Assembly (NCBI GenBank): GCA_964577255.1
Contig: CAZNYM010000027.1
Span: 1-24,336, forward strand
DNA: 24,336 nt
From: Micavibrio_C sp964577255
GTDB taxonomy: Bacteria > Pseudomonadota > Alphaproteobacteria > Micavibrionales > Micavibrionaceae
Direction: 5' to 3'
In this document: in pieces, positions 1-8,857 of the stretch
Position numbering within the stretch: position 1 is the stretch's first letter
Layout: each line of letters opens with the position of its first letter
The notes under the pieces: generated by a model
Told to the model about the DNA's origin: nothing
Seen by the model: only the letters and a program-made list of their open reading frames with translations
The model's database searches: none
Program-made: the position numbers and the translations under genes

Positions 1-475
1 CGACCACCAGGACGTCGACCGCGTTCGAGCGCACCAGCGTGTCGGCGATCTCAAGCGCCTGCTCGCCGGCGTCGGGCTGGGAAATCAGCAATTCGTCGAC
101 CTTCACACCCAGTTTCTTGGCATAGCCGGGGTCGAGCGCGTGCTCGGCGTCGATGATGGCGCAGCTGCCGCCCAGCTTTTGCGCCTCGGCGATCACCTGC
201 AGCGCGAGCGTGGTCTTGCCCGAGCTTTCCGGCCCGTAAATTTCGGTAATGCGGCCGCGCGGCAGCCCGCCGATGCCGAGCGCGATATCCAGGCCCAGCG
301 AGCCGGTGGACACGGCCTCCACCTCCATCGGGTTGGCCTCGCCGTTGAGTTTCATGATCGAGCCTTTGCCGAAGGCGCGTTCGATCTGGGAAAGAGCGGC
401 ATCGAGGGCCTTGCGCTTGTCCTGGGCGGAAATCTGGTTCATGGCATCGCCTGTTCTGAAGGGGGTTACGGTCAT
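1..475 (-). CDS. recA: RecA recombinase, N-terminal part (runs off the left edge)
   Basis: RecA binds single-stranded DNA and ATP, promotes strand exchange, and triggers LexA self-cleavage in the SOS response. Reading the minus strand from the ATG at 475 gives 158 residues. They contain the N-terminal helix region (ALDAALSQIERAFGKGSIM, residues 24-41) and the Walker A loop GPESSGKTT (81-89). The typical RecA stretch IIDAEHALDPGYAKKLGV follows (107-124). The frame is still open at base 1, so about the last half of a normal RecA of roughly 350 residues is missing. AAGGA lies 7 bases before this ATG and supports the start; a second in-frame Met at residue 12 is the other option. The gene is divergent from the TPR gene at 715. 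The family assignment is very secure. Confidence 0.98.
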   Translation of the reverse strand, partial: MTVTPFRTGDAMNQISAQDKRKALDAALSQIERAFGKGSIMKLNGEANPMEVEAVSTGSLGLDIALGIGGLPRGRITEIYGPESSGKTTLALQVIAEAQKLGGSCAIIDAEHALDPGYAKKLGVKVDELLISQPDAGEQALEIADTLVRSNAVDVLVV

Positions 476-543
476 GGGAATATCCTTATTCTGCACGGTT
501 TAAGGGGCGTCGCAACGCGGGGATTGAACTTATTCACCATGCA

Positions 544-571
544 AGTGTACGCTTTTTGTTCCTGCTGTAAA
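544..571 (-). promoter_or_regulatory. Candidate recA promoter
   Basis: Read on the minus strand, TTTACA (566-571) and TACACT (544-549) are separated by 16 bases, about 70 bases before the recA start. TTGACT lies immediately upstream (571-576) and could be an alternative -35. The match is fair, not strong; the position between the possible LexA operator and recA is the main support. Confidence 0.35.
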
Positions 572-578
572 GTCAAAA

Positions 579-592
579 GAACAAAAAAGAAC
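579..592 (-). promoter_or_regulatory. Possible LexA (SOS) operator upstream of recA
   Basis: The minus strand reads GTTC-TTTTTT-GTTC, a direct repeat of GTTC with a 6-base spacer. The operator known for most Alphaproteobacteria is GTTC-N7-GTTC, so this copy is one base short. It lies just upstream of the candidate -35 of recA, where an SOS operator is expected. A further GTTC in the opposite orientation is at 558-561. Whether the shorter spacing still binds LexA cannot be told from sequence. Confidence 0.4.
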
Positions 593-714
593 ATTTTTCC
601 TTTGGACATAAAATCAGGAAGTGGCAGCACTAAGCTTTCCTTAAATTTCCTGCGCTTTAATCGTCTGACGAGCCTCGTTTTTTATTCATCAAATTATAAA
701 GCCAAGGTCCCGCC

Positions 715-2655
715 ATGTTTGGAAAAAAACCCGCAGCGCCCAAACCTTCCACGCCCTCATCCGCCCCTCCGCCCCTTTCTGAGGATGACGATGAATTCAT
801 CACTCTTTATGATGAGTACGGCCGCGAGCTGCAGGTCAGCAAAAGCGAGTGGATCACCCACGTGCTGCCAGCCAATCTTGAAAAGAACTGGCGCGACGCC
901 GACGGGCTCGCAAGCACCATCATCATGTCGCTGGACGACGGTTTCGCACCGGCGCTGCTCGACGCCTCGGCCCAGCTGCTGAAGATCGACGACATCAAGG
1001 AACGCAGCCATGTGCTGCGCGGCATCGTGCTGATGAAGACCGGTGCCTTCAAGGATGCGGAAAAGATTCTCAACACCGGCATTAAAATCTGCGGCCCCAC
1101 CGGCTATCTGCTGACCAATCTGGCCAAGGTGCAGTTCGAGCAGGGGAACAAAGACAAATCTCTGGACACGCTCTGGAGCGCGCTGAAATCCGACCCCAAT
1201 CAGGATAACGGCCTGATGTGGTGGGCGGCACTTCACAATGACAAAGGCGGCGAAGGAGAATACCTCAACGCCCTGCGCCGGGTGACGATGATCGAAGGCA
1301 GCTGGCGTGCGCAATTGTGGCTGGCCCGCCACGCGCTTGAAAACAACGATCTGGCGCGGGCCGAAGAATTATACGTCTATGTGCTGCAATTCCCCGATCT
1401 GCCGCCCGATGTGTTCCAGATGATCTCGGGCGACCTCGGTCATAACGGTCATGTCGAGGCCATCATCGACATTCTCGAGCCGATCTACGATCCCGAGTTG
1501 CACGGCCTCGCCGCCGGCACCAACCTGCTCAAGGCTTACCTTGAGCTGGGACGCAAGCGCGAGGGCAAGGTGTTCCTCGACCGCCTGTTCGCCCTCAACC
1601 GCCCCGACGCGCGCGCGATCCTCAACGACTTCGCCCAGGCTTTCGACAATCTCGACAGCGCCCCGCGTCCGACCCCTAAACAGGAGCAACGCGACGGTAC
1701 GGCGCAGATCACGCCCTACATGGTCGACAAACCCATCTGGTATTACGGCCTGGCCGATCCGCAATGGATCGTGCCGCCGCGCAAAAATAACGCCGAAACA
1801 GTGTCGTTCTTCGTCCTCGCCACCGTGGCTGACGAAGGCAAGGCACCGCAGACCGAAAAAACCGACGAGCGCGGCCGCCTGTCGCGCGGCATTCCCCTGT
1901 TCCTGGCGGAATCGCTGTTGCTGAATGGGCATCACCGCGCCCAGGCCGTGATCCCGGTCATGCCGGGTCAGGGGGCTGTGCTCTCGAGCGGGCCCTGGCC
2001 GCTCGATCATGTCTACCGTTTCACCAAGGGCAGCGACATCGTCGTTACCGGCATGCTGAAGCCTGAGGGCGAAGCCTACCGCGTGACCCTGGATATCCTT
2101 GACGGCAAAAGCAGAAACGTCCTGCACACCATAAGCGGAAAACTGGCACGTGAAACCGCTGGGGACGATCTGCAGAACCTCGAGCGCGCCATGCTCAGCT
2201 TCTTCGAGGCAGACGGTGCCTATCCCGGCGCGCCTTATGCCCGGCCGCCGGCCGCGCATACACGGGATTACGTCTATGGCCTCGAGCAGTCGCTGGCGCT
2301 CAGTCTCGCCGTCAACAAGGTGTTCCCGGCGGAAAGCCTTTACGGCGAACGTGCCATGCTGGACTGGTTCCTCAATTTGGCCCTGAACAGCCCGGAAACG
2401 CCGCAAAACGCGATGATGTTCCTCTCCGGCCTGTGCAAGAACCGCCAATACGGCTCCTCTGTATACAAGGAATACGAGGGTAAAGTGTTCAAACTTCTGG
2501 AAGACGCGCCCGAACATAGCCCCTTCTGCCTGATGGCGCCCGTCCTGCACATGCTTTACGACCGCGACGACGACGCGCTCGCGGCCATCGGCGTGCTGGC
2601 GAAGATCCAGTTCCTGCCGGACAATCGCCGCCAGTGGCTTGAAAACCTGCTTTAG
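715..2655 (+). CDS. Cytoplasmic tetratricopeptide-repeat protein, function unknown
   Basis: I do not recognise a characterised homologue. The 646-residue protein has no signal peptide or membrane segment. It starts with a Pro/Ser-rich tail (residues 5-22) and an acidic patch. Residues of about 60-320 form helical repeats of TPR type (for example the GAFKDAEKIL, GNKDKSLDTLWSAL and NDLARAEELYVYVL stretches). A second, mixed alpha/beta half (about 335-500) includes DIVVTGMLKPEGEAYRVTLD, and a final helical part follows. AAGG lies 7 bases before the ATG. The gene is divergent from recA and ends 5 bases from the convergent cckA stop, with no terminator in between. A scaffold role is a guess from the repeats only. 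The reading frame and codon use look like those of the neighbours, so I am sure it is a real gene. Confidence 0.9.
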   Translation: MFGKKPAAPKPSTPSSAPPPLSEDDDEFITLYDEYGRELQVSKSEWITHVLPANLEKNWRDADGLASTIIMSLDDGFAPALLDASAQLLKIDDIKERSHVLRGIVLMKTGAFKDAEKILNTGIKICGPTGYLLTNLAKVQFEQGNKDKSLDTLWSALKSDPNQDNGLMWWAALHNDKGGEGEYLNALRRVTMIEGSWRAQLWLARHALENNDLARAEELYVYVLQFPDLPPDVFQMISGDLGHNGHVEAIIDILEPIYDPELHGLAAGTNLLKAYLELGRKREGKVFLDRLFALNRPDARAILNDFAQAFDNLDSAPRPTPKQEQRDGTAQITPYMVDKPIWYYGLADPQWIVPPRKNNAETVSFFVLATVADEGKAPQTEKTDERGRLSRGIPLFLAESLLLNGHHRAQAVIPVMPGQGAVLSSGPWPLDHVYRFTKGSDIVVTGMLKPEGEAYRVTLDILDGKSRNVLHTISGKLARETAGDDLQNLERAMLSFFEADGAYPGAPYARPPAAHTRDYVYGLEQSLALSLAVNKVFPAESLYGERAMLDWFLNLALNSPETPQNAMMFLSGLCKNRQYGSSVYKEYEGKVFKLLEDAPEHSPFCLMAPVLHMLYDRDDDALAAIGVLAKIQFLPDNRRQWLENLL

Positions 2656-2660
2656 GGAAG

Positions 2661-5180
2661 TCAGCTCTCCAGGGCTTCTTTGACCTTGGCCGCCAGCTGC
2701 TTGAGCGTGAAGGGCTTGGGCAGGAACCAGATATGCTCGCCCATGTGGTCCTTGAGCTTTTCCTCGGTGTAGCCGGAAATGAAGATGATCTTGAGGTCGG
2801 AACGTTCGGCGCGCAGCTTTTTCGCCAGCGTAGGCCCATCCATGTTCGGCATGATGACGTCGGTGATCAGCAGATCGATGCCCTCGCCCGTCAGCGCGGA
2901 CAGGACGTTGAGCGCGCCTTCGCCGCTATCGGCTTCCAGCACCTGATACCCCTTGTTGGCAAGGGCGCGGGCCGAGAAGGTGCGCACGGCGTCTTCGTCC
3001 TCCACCAGCAGGATACGCGCCATGCCAGTCAGGTCGCGGGTGTTGTCGTCCTCGGAATCGCGCGCGCTGGCGGCCGGATCGGCGGCGCTTTCGCTCTCCT
3101 GCGAGCGCGGCAGGTAAATGGTAAAAACCGTCCCCTTGCCCACCGTGCTGTCGACCCTCAGATAGCCGCCGGTCTGGCGGATGATGCCGTAAACCGTTGC
3201 CAGCCCCAACCCGGTGCCCTGCCCGACCGCCTTGGTCGTGAAAAAGGGCTCGAAAATGCGGGCCATGTTCTCGGGCGCGATACCGCAGCCGGTGTCCTCG
3301 GCCGCCAGCATCACCCATTCGCCGGGCGGCATCAGGTCGGCGCCGCATTGCAGCGGCTGGGCGTTGCGGAAAGAAGCCGTGCGGATGGTCAGCCGTCCGC
3401 CTTCCTCCATCGCGTCGCGGGCGTTCACCGCCAGGTTGATCAGCACCTGCTCCATCTGGCCCGAGTCGACCTTGACCAGCCCGAGATCGTGGCCGTGCAC
3501 CACTTCAAGCTCGATATTCGCGCCGATCAGCCGGCGCAGCAGATGCGAAATTTCGGTCAGGATGTCGGTCATGTCCTGCACTTTGGGACGCAGGGTCTGC
3601 TGGCGCGAGAAGGCCAGCAGCTGGCGCACAAGGTTGGCGGCGCGGTTGGCGTTCTGCTTGATCTGCATGATGTCCGAGAACGACGGATCGCCCGGCTTAT
3701 GCCGCAGCAGCAGCAGGTCGCAGAAACCGATCATGGCCGTGAGCAGATTGTTGAAGTCGTGCGCGACGCCGCCCGCCAGCTGGCCGATGGCCTGCATCTT
3801 CTGCGACTGCACAAACTGCGCCTCGAGCGCCTTTTGCTGCGACAGATCTATGAAGTGCAGCACGATGCTCTCCGTACCCGGCAGACGGCGGGCAAACAGC
3901 TGTACCACCACGGGATGGTCGCGGCCCAGCAGCGTCACTTCCTGCGGCTGGCCTGATGACCCGCTCTTAGCGATGCGGTCGAGCGCCGTCAGCGTCGCCT
4001 GACGGTCGTCCTCGTGCACCAGCGCCTCGAAGACGCGGCCCTCGACCGCCTCGATGCCGTCTACGCCGTAACCAAGAATGATCGCGAGCGCGGCGTTACA
4101 GTCGCTCAGCACCCCGCCGGCGTCCAGAAGCGCGATGCCGAGCGGCGCCTCCTCGAAAAATCTCTGGAAGCGGTCCTCGGAGGCCTTGAGCGCCTGGCGC
4201 ATCGCGCGTTCGGCCGTCAGGTCGTGAACCACGCCCCGCGTACGCACGACGCCCGGTCCCTCATGCACCACCACCTGGTTGATCGCCGCCATGAATGTGC
4301 GGCCGCCCGGCCCCTTCATCACCACTTCAGCCATCTGCTTGGCGCTGCCGTTGGACACGATGTCGTAGGGGCGGGTCTGCGCCGGTACATCCTGGAAATA
4401 AGTGTGCAGCCGCCCCTTGCTGAGAATGGTTTCGATGTCTTCACCCAGCCAGCGCGCGAGCGTGGCATTGACGAAGACGAAGCGTCCTTCCTCATTGACC
4501 GAGAAAAATCCGACCGGGGCGTTGTCGGTGAAGTCGATCAGCTTTTCGCGCTCCTCGCGGATGGCGCGGTCGATGGCGCGGCGCTGGGTGATGTCATCAA
4601 CGCGCCAATGGACATACCCGGCCCAGCCCGAGATCGGCTGCGCCGTGACTACGTACCAGGCCTCACGGTCGCCCAGGCGGCTTTGCAATTCGATGGAATC
4701 GGTAAGACCGCGCTGGGCCTGTTCGGCCAGCATACGGAAATGGGCGAGCGTCTCTTCGTCGCCCTGAAACAGGCGCGAAAGCGTCTTCAGCGAGGGGTTG
4801 CCGACATCCTTGCAGATGTCGCGGAAGCGGGTGTTGCAATAGACGGTGTTGTCGGCGCTGTCGGTGATCAGGCGGCCGCCGCGGCTGCCCTCCATAACCT
4901 CACGCAGCAGTTCGCGCTCCTTTTCCCGGGCGCTTCTGATATGGAAGGCCTTCTGGAAGAAGAACGCGACGGCCACCGCCGCAACGAACGCCATGCCGGC
5001 AGCCACCACCGCCTCTTTCTGCACGTTCATGACGATGGCCACGCCCGTGCATGTTATGACATAAAGAAGCACCAGACCCAGAGCGATCCAGATCGTGTAC
5101 GGGTTGCGGACCTCGGCTTCTTGCTCGGGCGGCAGGGACCGGTGATGGCGGGCGATGAATTCGGAATGGTCCATCTTCAT
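2661..5180 (-). CDS. cckA: CckA hybrid histidine kinase/response regulator
   Basis: CckA is the membrane-bound kinase that, with ChpT, phosphorylates CtrA and so controls the alphaproteobacterial cell cycle and often flagellar genes. From the ATG at 5180 the protein has 839 residues. Two membrane segments lie at about 30-52 and 58-78, and three PAS-like regions at about 95-195, 211-320 and 331-446. The HisKA motif GGVAHDFNNLL (His474) is followed by the CckA-typical ANRAANLVRQLLAFSRQQTL. The ATPase has the N box NLAVNARDAM and DTGCGI. The C-terminal receiver carries Asp774 in LLITDVIMPNMDG. An in-frame start at 5342 would overlap the upstream gene by 118 bases, so I prefer 5180, although no clear Shine-Dalgarno precedes it. 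The gene follows the GT-C-like gene by 44 bases and may be co-transcribed with flhB. From memory, Caulobacter cckA also lies near fliQ-fliR-flhB. Confidence 0.95.
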   Translation of the reverse strand: MKMDHSEFIARHHRSLPPEQEAEVRNPYTIWIALGLVLLYVITCTGVAIVMNVQKEAVVAAGMAFVAAVAVAFFFQKAFHIRSAREKERELLREVMEGSRGGRLITDSADNTVYCNTRFRDICKDVGNPSLKTLSRLFQGDEETLAHFRMLAEQAQRGLTDSIELQSRLGDREAWYVVTAQPISGWAGYVHWRVDDITQRRAIDRAIREEREKLIDFTDNAPVGFFSVNEEGRFVFVNATLARWLGEDIETILSKGRLHTYFQDVPAQTRPYDIVSNGSAKQMAEVVMKGPGGRTFMAAINQVVVHEGPGVVRTRGVVHDLTAERAMRQALKASEDRFQRFFEEAPLGIALLDAGGVLSDCNAALAIILGYGVDGIEAVEGRVFEALVHEDDRQATLTALDRIAKSGSSGQPQEVTLLGRDHPVVVQLFARRLPGTESIVLHFIDLSQQKALEAQFVQSQKMQAIGQLAGGVAHDFNNLLTAMIGFCDLLLLRHKPGDPSFSDIMQIKQNANRAANLVRQLLAFSRQQTLRPKVQDMTDILTEISHLLRRLIGANIELEVVHGHDLGLVKVDSGQMEQVLINLAVNARDAMEEGGRLTIRTASFRNAQPLQCGADLMPPGEWVMLAAEDTGCGIAPENMARIFEPFFTTKAVGQGTGLGLATVYGIIRQTGGYLRVDSTVGKGTVFTIYLPRSQESESAADPAASARDSEDDNTRDLTGMARILLVEDEDAVRTFSARALANKGYQVLEADSGEGALNVLSALTGEGIDLLITDVIMPNMDGPTLAKKLRAERSDLKIIFISGYTEEKLKDHMGEHIWFLPKPFTLKQLAAKVKEALES

Positions 5181-5224
5181 GGTAAGCACAATGCCATAAT
5201 TTTGGAGATAATGACAGAGACCGG

Positions 5225-6727
5225 CTAATCCCGGCGGCGGTATACGTCGTAAAGAACCGGTTTGCGCGTGGCGGCACCGGCATCTTGGAAATACTCTGTA
5301 TAATCGAGCAGATACTGGCCCGTTTTCTCGTAATGCCGCCATTCCGCGGCAAAGGCCGGCACGCCGGCGAAACGGGCCGGCATGTCATAGGCTGGCAGCG
5401 GCTCCGCGATCATAAGGACGTGGCGCGGCCTGAAGCGCTCGAAATCCTCCGCCACCAGTGCGCCGAAATATTTCTCCGCCGGGCCGTGATCGCCCGGCCC
5501 CGCGAACGCCTCCATGAACCATATGTTGGGAAAGCGCGAAGCGTGCATGACGCCTTGATAGCCGGCCAAAGGATAAACCACGTTGGTGGTGACGCTTTGC
5601 ACGTAAAAATTCTCGTGCCCTACCAGCTTCGCAAGCGAGCTGGCGCGATAACCCTCGTGGGTCATGAAGCCCTTGACGGTCGTCATGGCCGTCATCATCA
5701 TGAAAAACAGCAGCACCAGGATCATGCCGCGCAGCGGCCGCTCCAGCAGGTTTCTTAGAGTGGTGCTGTTGGTATACAGGCAAAGCCAGAAAGTAGGGAC
5801 AAACAGCGCAAACGCCGGCAGAAGATGGACGCTGAATCCTTTCATCTGCACCAGCACGGGAACGCAGGCCGCCAGAGCCATGGCGGAAAAGAAAAAGGCC
5901 ATGCGCGCGGTGCAGCCCCCCTTCACCCCCCAGGCGGCGATGGACAGCAGCATTACGCCCAGAAGGCCGGGGCCCAGAACCTGCCTTGCAAACCCTTCAA
6001 AGGGCGTACCGACGTAAAGCACCAGGCTGCGCGGCAGGATTTCGCCGATGAAATCGGAGAAATATAACGCAGTGACGGCCAGATAAAATAGCGTCGCCGC
6101 CGCCAGCACGAAAAAATCGGCGGCGAAGAAGCTTTTCAATGATCTGTCCTTGTAAACGCGCGCAGCCATCATCAGGACTGGCAGCAAGCCGTAATGGGGC
6201 TTGATCAGTATGAAGGGCACGAAAAGGATCAAGGACGCCCATAGAAGCGGGCGTTTCACCGCCGCGTTTTCATGCAGCGTGAACTGCGCCAGCACGAACG
6301 GCACGAGGCCGATGGCGATCAGATGGTCCTTCTGCCCCCATTCCCGCGCCGCCGGAAACAAAAATCCCGCCGCCAGCGCCAGCATGGCAAGAGCATAGAC
6401 TGACGGCGGCAGGGAAAGGGCGCGCAGCAGCCGGCCGCAAAAAAACAGGGACAGGAATGCAAGCGCTGTCGCATAACCCCAGGTCGCGTACCACAACGGC
6501 ACGCCGGCCTTCGCCAGAAACGCCGCCGGCAGATAGATGAGATAGCAAAGCGGCGGATTGGTGTCGTAGAACCCCTGCGCCATGCTCTCGCCGTCGAGGA
6601 TGCGCAGGGCGGCGAGCGCCAGCCACGCGACATCGCCGTTCACGCCGACCTGCGCTATCTGCGCCAGCCACAAAAGCGCACCAGCGGCAATCAGCGTCAG
6701 GAACAGTCTGTCGTACAGCCGTGTCAC
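5225..6727 (-). CDS. Polytopic membrane protein resembling GT-C glycosyltransferases
   Basis: The 500-residue protein has about ten hydrophobic segments and a soluble C-terminal part (about 370-500). Features seen in GT-C enzymes, which use lipid-linked sugar donors, are present. An Asp follows the first membrane segment (GDVAWLALAALRILDG, Asp32), and NPPLCYLIYLP (57-67) resembles the PPL.Y signature of ArnT/PMT-like proteins. REWGQKDHL (128-136) and QMKGFSVHLLP (294-304) look like conserved loop motifs. The GTG start at 6727 comes directly after the flhB stop, with AAGGA 9 bases upstream, so translation is probably coupled to flhB. A role in modifying a flagellar or envelope component is inference from position. 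No donor or acceptor can be named. An uncharacterised transporter-like membrane protein is the main alternative. Confidence 0.85.
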   Translation of the reverse strand: MTRLYDRLFLTLIAAGALLWLAQIAQVGVNGDVAWLALAALRILDGESMAQGFYDTNPPLCYLIYLPAAFLAKAGVPLWYATWGYATALAFLSLFFCGRLLRALSLPPSVYALAMLALAAGFLFPAAREWGQKDHLIAIGLVPFVLAQFTLHENAAVKRPLLWASLILFVPFILIKPHYGLLPVLMMAARVYKDRSLKSFFAADFFVLAAATLFYLAVTALYFSDFIGEILPRSLVLYVGTPFEGFARQVLGPGLLGVMLLSIAAWGVKGGCTARMAFFFSAMALAACVPVLVQMKGFSVHLLPAFALFVPTFWLCLYTNSTTLRNLLERPLRGMILVLLFFMMMTAMTTVKGFMTHEGYRASSLAKLVGHENFYVQSVTTNVVYPLAGYQGVMHASRFPNIWFMEAFAGPGDHGPAEKYFGALVAEDFERFRPRHVLMIAEPLPAYDMPARFAGVPAFAAEWRHYEKTGQYLLDYTEYFQDAGAATRKPVLYDVYRRRD

Positions 6728-7804
6728 TTACTTTATCCTTCCGCTCTGGCGGAACACGAACGATATCACCTCGGCCACGGCCTTGTAATGCTCGGGCGGA
6801 ATGGTTTCGTCGATCTCGACCGTATCGTAAAGCACGCGGGCCAACGGCGGGTTTTCGTAGATGGTGACATTGTTCTCTCGGGCCACCTCGCGGATTTTCA
6901 GCGCGATGTTGTCGGCGCCCTTGGCGACGCACAGCGGCGCTTCCATGTCGTCGGGCTCATAGCGCAGCGCCACCGCGAAGTGGGTCGGGTTGGTGATCAC
7001 CACGGTCGCCTTCGGCACGTTGGCCATCATGCGCTGGCGGGCCTTTTGCTGCCGCAGCTGGCGCAGCTTGGCCTTGATGTGCGGGTCGCCCTCGGTCTGC
7101 TTGTACTCGTCGACCATTTCCTGGCGGGTCATACGCATCTTGCGGCTGTAATCAGTGCGCTGATATAAGACGTCGATCCCGGCGACCAGGGCGAGCGCCA
7201 CCAGCACGCCGATCATCAGGCGCAGGATCAGCGCCAGCATCTCGTCCATCATCTGCGACACCGGCAGGCCGACGAAATGGTCGATGCGATCATAGAACGG
7301 CAGCAGGATCAATGTGCCGATGCAGCCGATCAGCGCGAGCTTCATAAGCCCCTTGGCAAACTCCACCAGCGAACGCAGCGAAAAGAGGCGCTGGAACCCC
7401 TTGACCGGCGAGATCTTGCCCAGATCGGGCTTGATTATGTCGGGCGCGAACAAGGCGCCCACCTGCAGGAACGATGCGGCGAACGCCGCCGCCATCAGAA
7501 CCAGGAGCGGCAGCGCGAGCATGCGCAGGATATCGAAGAAGGAATCGCCCAGGATGATGCGGAAGCCACCCGGTACCTGAGGAAAATCGTGGGCGTGCTC
7601 GATATAGGCCCTCAGATGCCCGGTCATGCCGTTCATAAGCGCGGGTGACAGCGCGCCAATCACGATCGTGCCCACCAGCAGCATAACCCAGTTGTTAACC
7701 TCCATGCTGCGGGCGACCTGGCCGCGCTTGCGCGCCTCCTCGAGCTTTTTCGGGGTGGGGTCTTCGGTCCGCTGGGAATCGTCCTGGTCGTCGCCCTCGG
7801 CCAT
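6728..7804 (-). CDS. flhB: FlhB, flagellar export gate and substrate-specificity switch
   Basis: FlhB is part of the inner-membrane type III export gate and, after self-cleavage, switches export from rod/hook to filament substrates. The 358-residue protein begins with the family start DPTPKKLEEARKRGQVARS (15-33). It has four membrane segments between about 38 and 212, then the cytoplasmic domain with the cleavage site NPTH at 272-275 inside VVITNPTHFAVALRY. The C-terminal part (APLCVAKGADNIALKIREVA, ENPPLARVLYDTVEID) is complete, and length is normal. It follows fliR by 3 bases and is followed directly by the GT-C-like gene. A second, stand-alone copy of the C-terminal domain (flhX) lies at 10169. 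Confidence 0.98.
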   Translation of the reverse strand: MAEGDDQDDSQRTEDPTPKKLEEARKRGQVARSMEVNNWVMLLVGTIVIGALSPALMNGMTGHLRAYIEHAHDFPQVPGGFRIILGDSFFDILRMLALPLLVLMAAAFAASFLQVGALFAPDIIKPDLGKISPVKGFQRLFSLRSLVEFAKGLMKLALIGCIGTLILLPFYDRIDHFVGLPVSQMMDEMLALILRLMIGVLVALALVAGIDVLYQRTDYSRKMRMTRQEMVDEYKQTEGDPHIKAKLRQLRQQKARQRMMANVPKATVVITNPTHFAVALRYEPDDMEAPLCVAKGADNIALKIREVARENNVTIYENPPLARVLYDTVEIDETIPPEHYKAVAEVISFVFRQSGRIK

Positions 7805-7807
7805 GGC

Positions 7808-8578
7808 CTAACCTCCCCCGAGGAAATACATCATGCCTTCCTCAAAGCGTGTCAGCCAGAACAGGAAAGCCGCCGAAACGATCATCGCCAGCGTCAAGAG
7901 CGACAGCATGATCTGCAGCGGGATCGAGATCAGGAACACCTGCACCTGCGGCATCAGGCGCGAAAGCACCCCCATGCCGATATAAATGAGCATGGAAAGA
8001 ACGATGAAGGGCGCGGCGATCTCGACCCCGATCAGGAAACTGGCGGCGATGGTCTTGCTGATCATTTCCGCCATACTGCCGGCGTCGGGGATCTCGCCGA
8101 CCGGAAAAAGGTCATAGCTGCCGACCAGCCCGTAAATCAGCAGATGATGCATGTTGGTGGCGAACAGAATCATAAGCCCCGTCACCGACAAAAACGCGCC
8201 CACCAGCGAGCCCTGTGTGGAAAAGGCCGGATTGAAAAGCTGGGCGTTGCCCAAGCCCGACTGCATCGAGATAATCATGCCGGCAGTATCGAGCGCCATC
8301 ATCAGGATGCGCGCGATCGTGCCGATGAAAATGCCGACGATGAACTCCATCACGATCAGGACGAGAAGCCCGTTCATCGCCGGAACCGGATCGGGCAGAT
8401 GCCCGATGACCAGCGGCATCAGGAGCAGCGAAAGCCCAAGGGCAATGTAAAGGCGGACGTTGCCCGGCGTAAAGCTGTCGCCGATTCCGGGCATGATCGT
8501 CAGCGCTGCGCCGATCCGCACGAACACGAGGATGAAGGCAAAGACGCTGTCGGTCAGAAATTCCTGCAGCGTGAGCAT
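7808..8578 (-). CDS. fliR: FliR, flagellar export gate membrane protein
   Basis: FliR assembles with FliP and FliQ into the helical pore through which flagellar subunits leave the cytoplasm. The 256-residue protein is almost entirely hydrophobic. It shows the family pattern near the start (FVRIGAALTIMPGIGDSFTPGNVRLYIALGLSLLL), the ARILMMALDTAGMIISMQSGLGNAQLFNP region near 90-118, and MGVLSRLMPQVQVFLISIPLQI near 203-224. Length is normal for FliR. It lies between fliQ (4 bases) and flhB (3 bases), the usual fliQ-fliR-flhB order, so the three are almost certainly one transcript. Confidence 0.97.
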   Translation of the reverse strand: MLTLQEFLTDSVFAFILVFVRIGAALTIMPGIGDSFTPGNVRLYIALGLSLLLMPLVIGHLPDPVPAMNGLLVLIVMEFIVGIFIGTIARILMMALDTAGMIISMQSGLGNAQLFNPAFSTQGSLVGAFLSVTGLMILFATNMHHLLIYGLVGSYDLFPVGEIPDAGSMAEMISKTIAASFLIGVEIAAPFIVLSMLIYIGMGVLSRLMPQVQVFLISIPLQIMLSLLTLAMIVSAAFLFWLTRFEEGMMYFLGGG

Positions 8579-8582
8579 GGCG

Positions 8583-8849
8583 TCACGGCAGCCCGATCAT
8601 GCGGTCGAACAGCGATTCCGTGAAGGTGATGAGCGTCTGCGCCATCAGCGGAAACATGACGAACAGCGCCAGCATCATCGCCAGGATCTTGGGCACGAAC
8701 ACCAGCGTGATTTCCTGCACCTGCGTCAGCGCCTGCAGCAGGGCGATCGTCAGGCCCACGGCCAAGCCCACCAGCATGACGGGCCCGCCGAGCTGGATCG
8801 AAATCATGATCGATTGCTGAACGACCTCAATGATTTCCGTCTGGTTCAT
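8583..8849 (-). CDS. fliQ: FliQ, flagellar export gate membrane protein
   Basis: FliQ is the small two-helix subunit that wraps around the FliP/FliR pore. The 88-residue sequence has both hydrophobic hairpin helices and the family stretch LGGPVMLVGLAVGLTIALLQALTQVQEITLVFVPKI. The ATG at 8849 has no Shine-Dalgarno sequence: the bases before it are CCCGCTT, and a perfect TATAAT ends only 8 bases upstream. The message may therefore begin at or next to the start codon (see the promoter entry). Confidence 0.96.
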   Translation of the reverse strand: MNQTEIIEVVQQSIMISIQLGGPVMLVGLAVGLTIALLQALTQVQEITLVFVPKILAMMLALFVMFPLMAQTLITFTESLFDRMIGLP

Positions 8850-8857
8850 AAGCGGGA

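Noticed and set aside
140..982. Plus-strand open frame across recA and the recA-TPR gap
   Set aside because: It is antisense to recA in its first part, then runs through the intergenic region and the start of the TPR gene in another frame.
5178..5198. Six-codon open frame (MALCLP) whose stop overlaps the cckA ATG
   Set aside because: It would be a possible leader peptide, but it has no ribosome-binding site and such short frames arise by chance.
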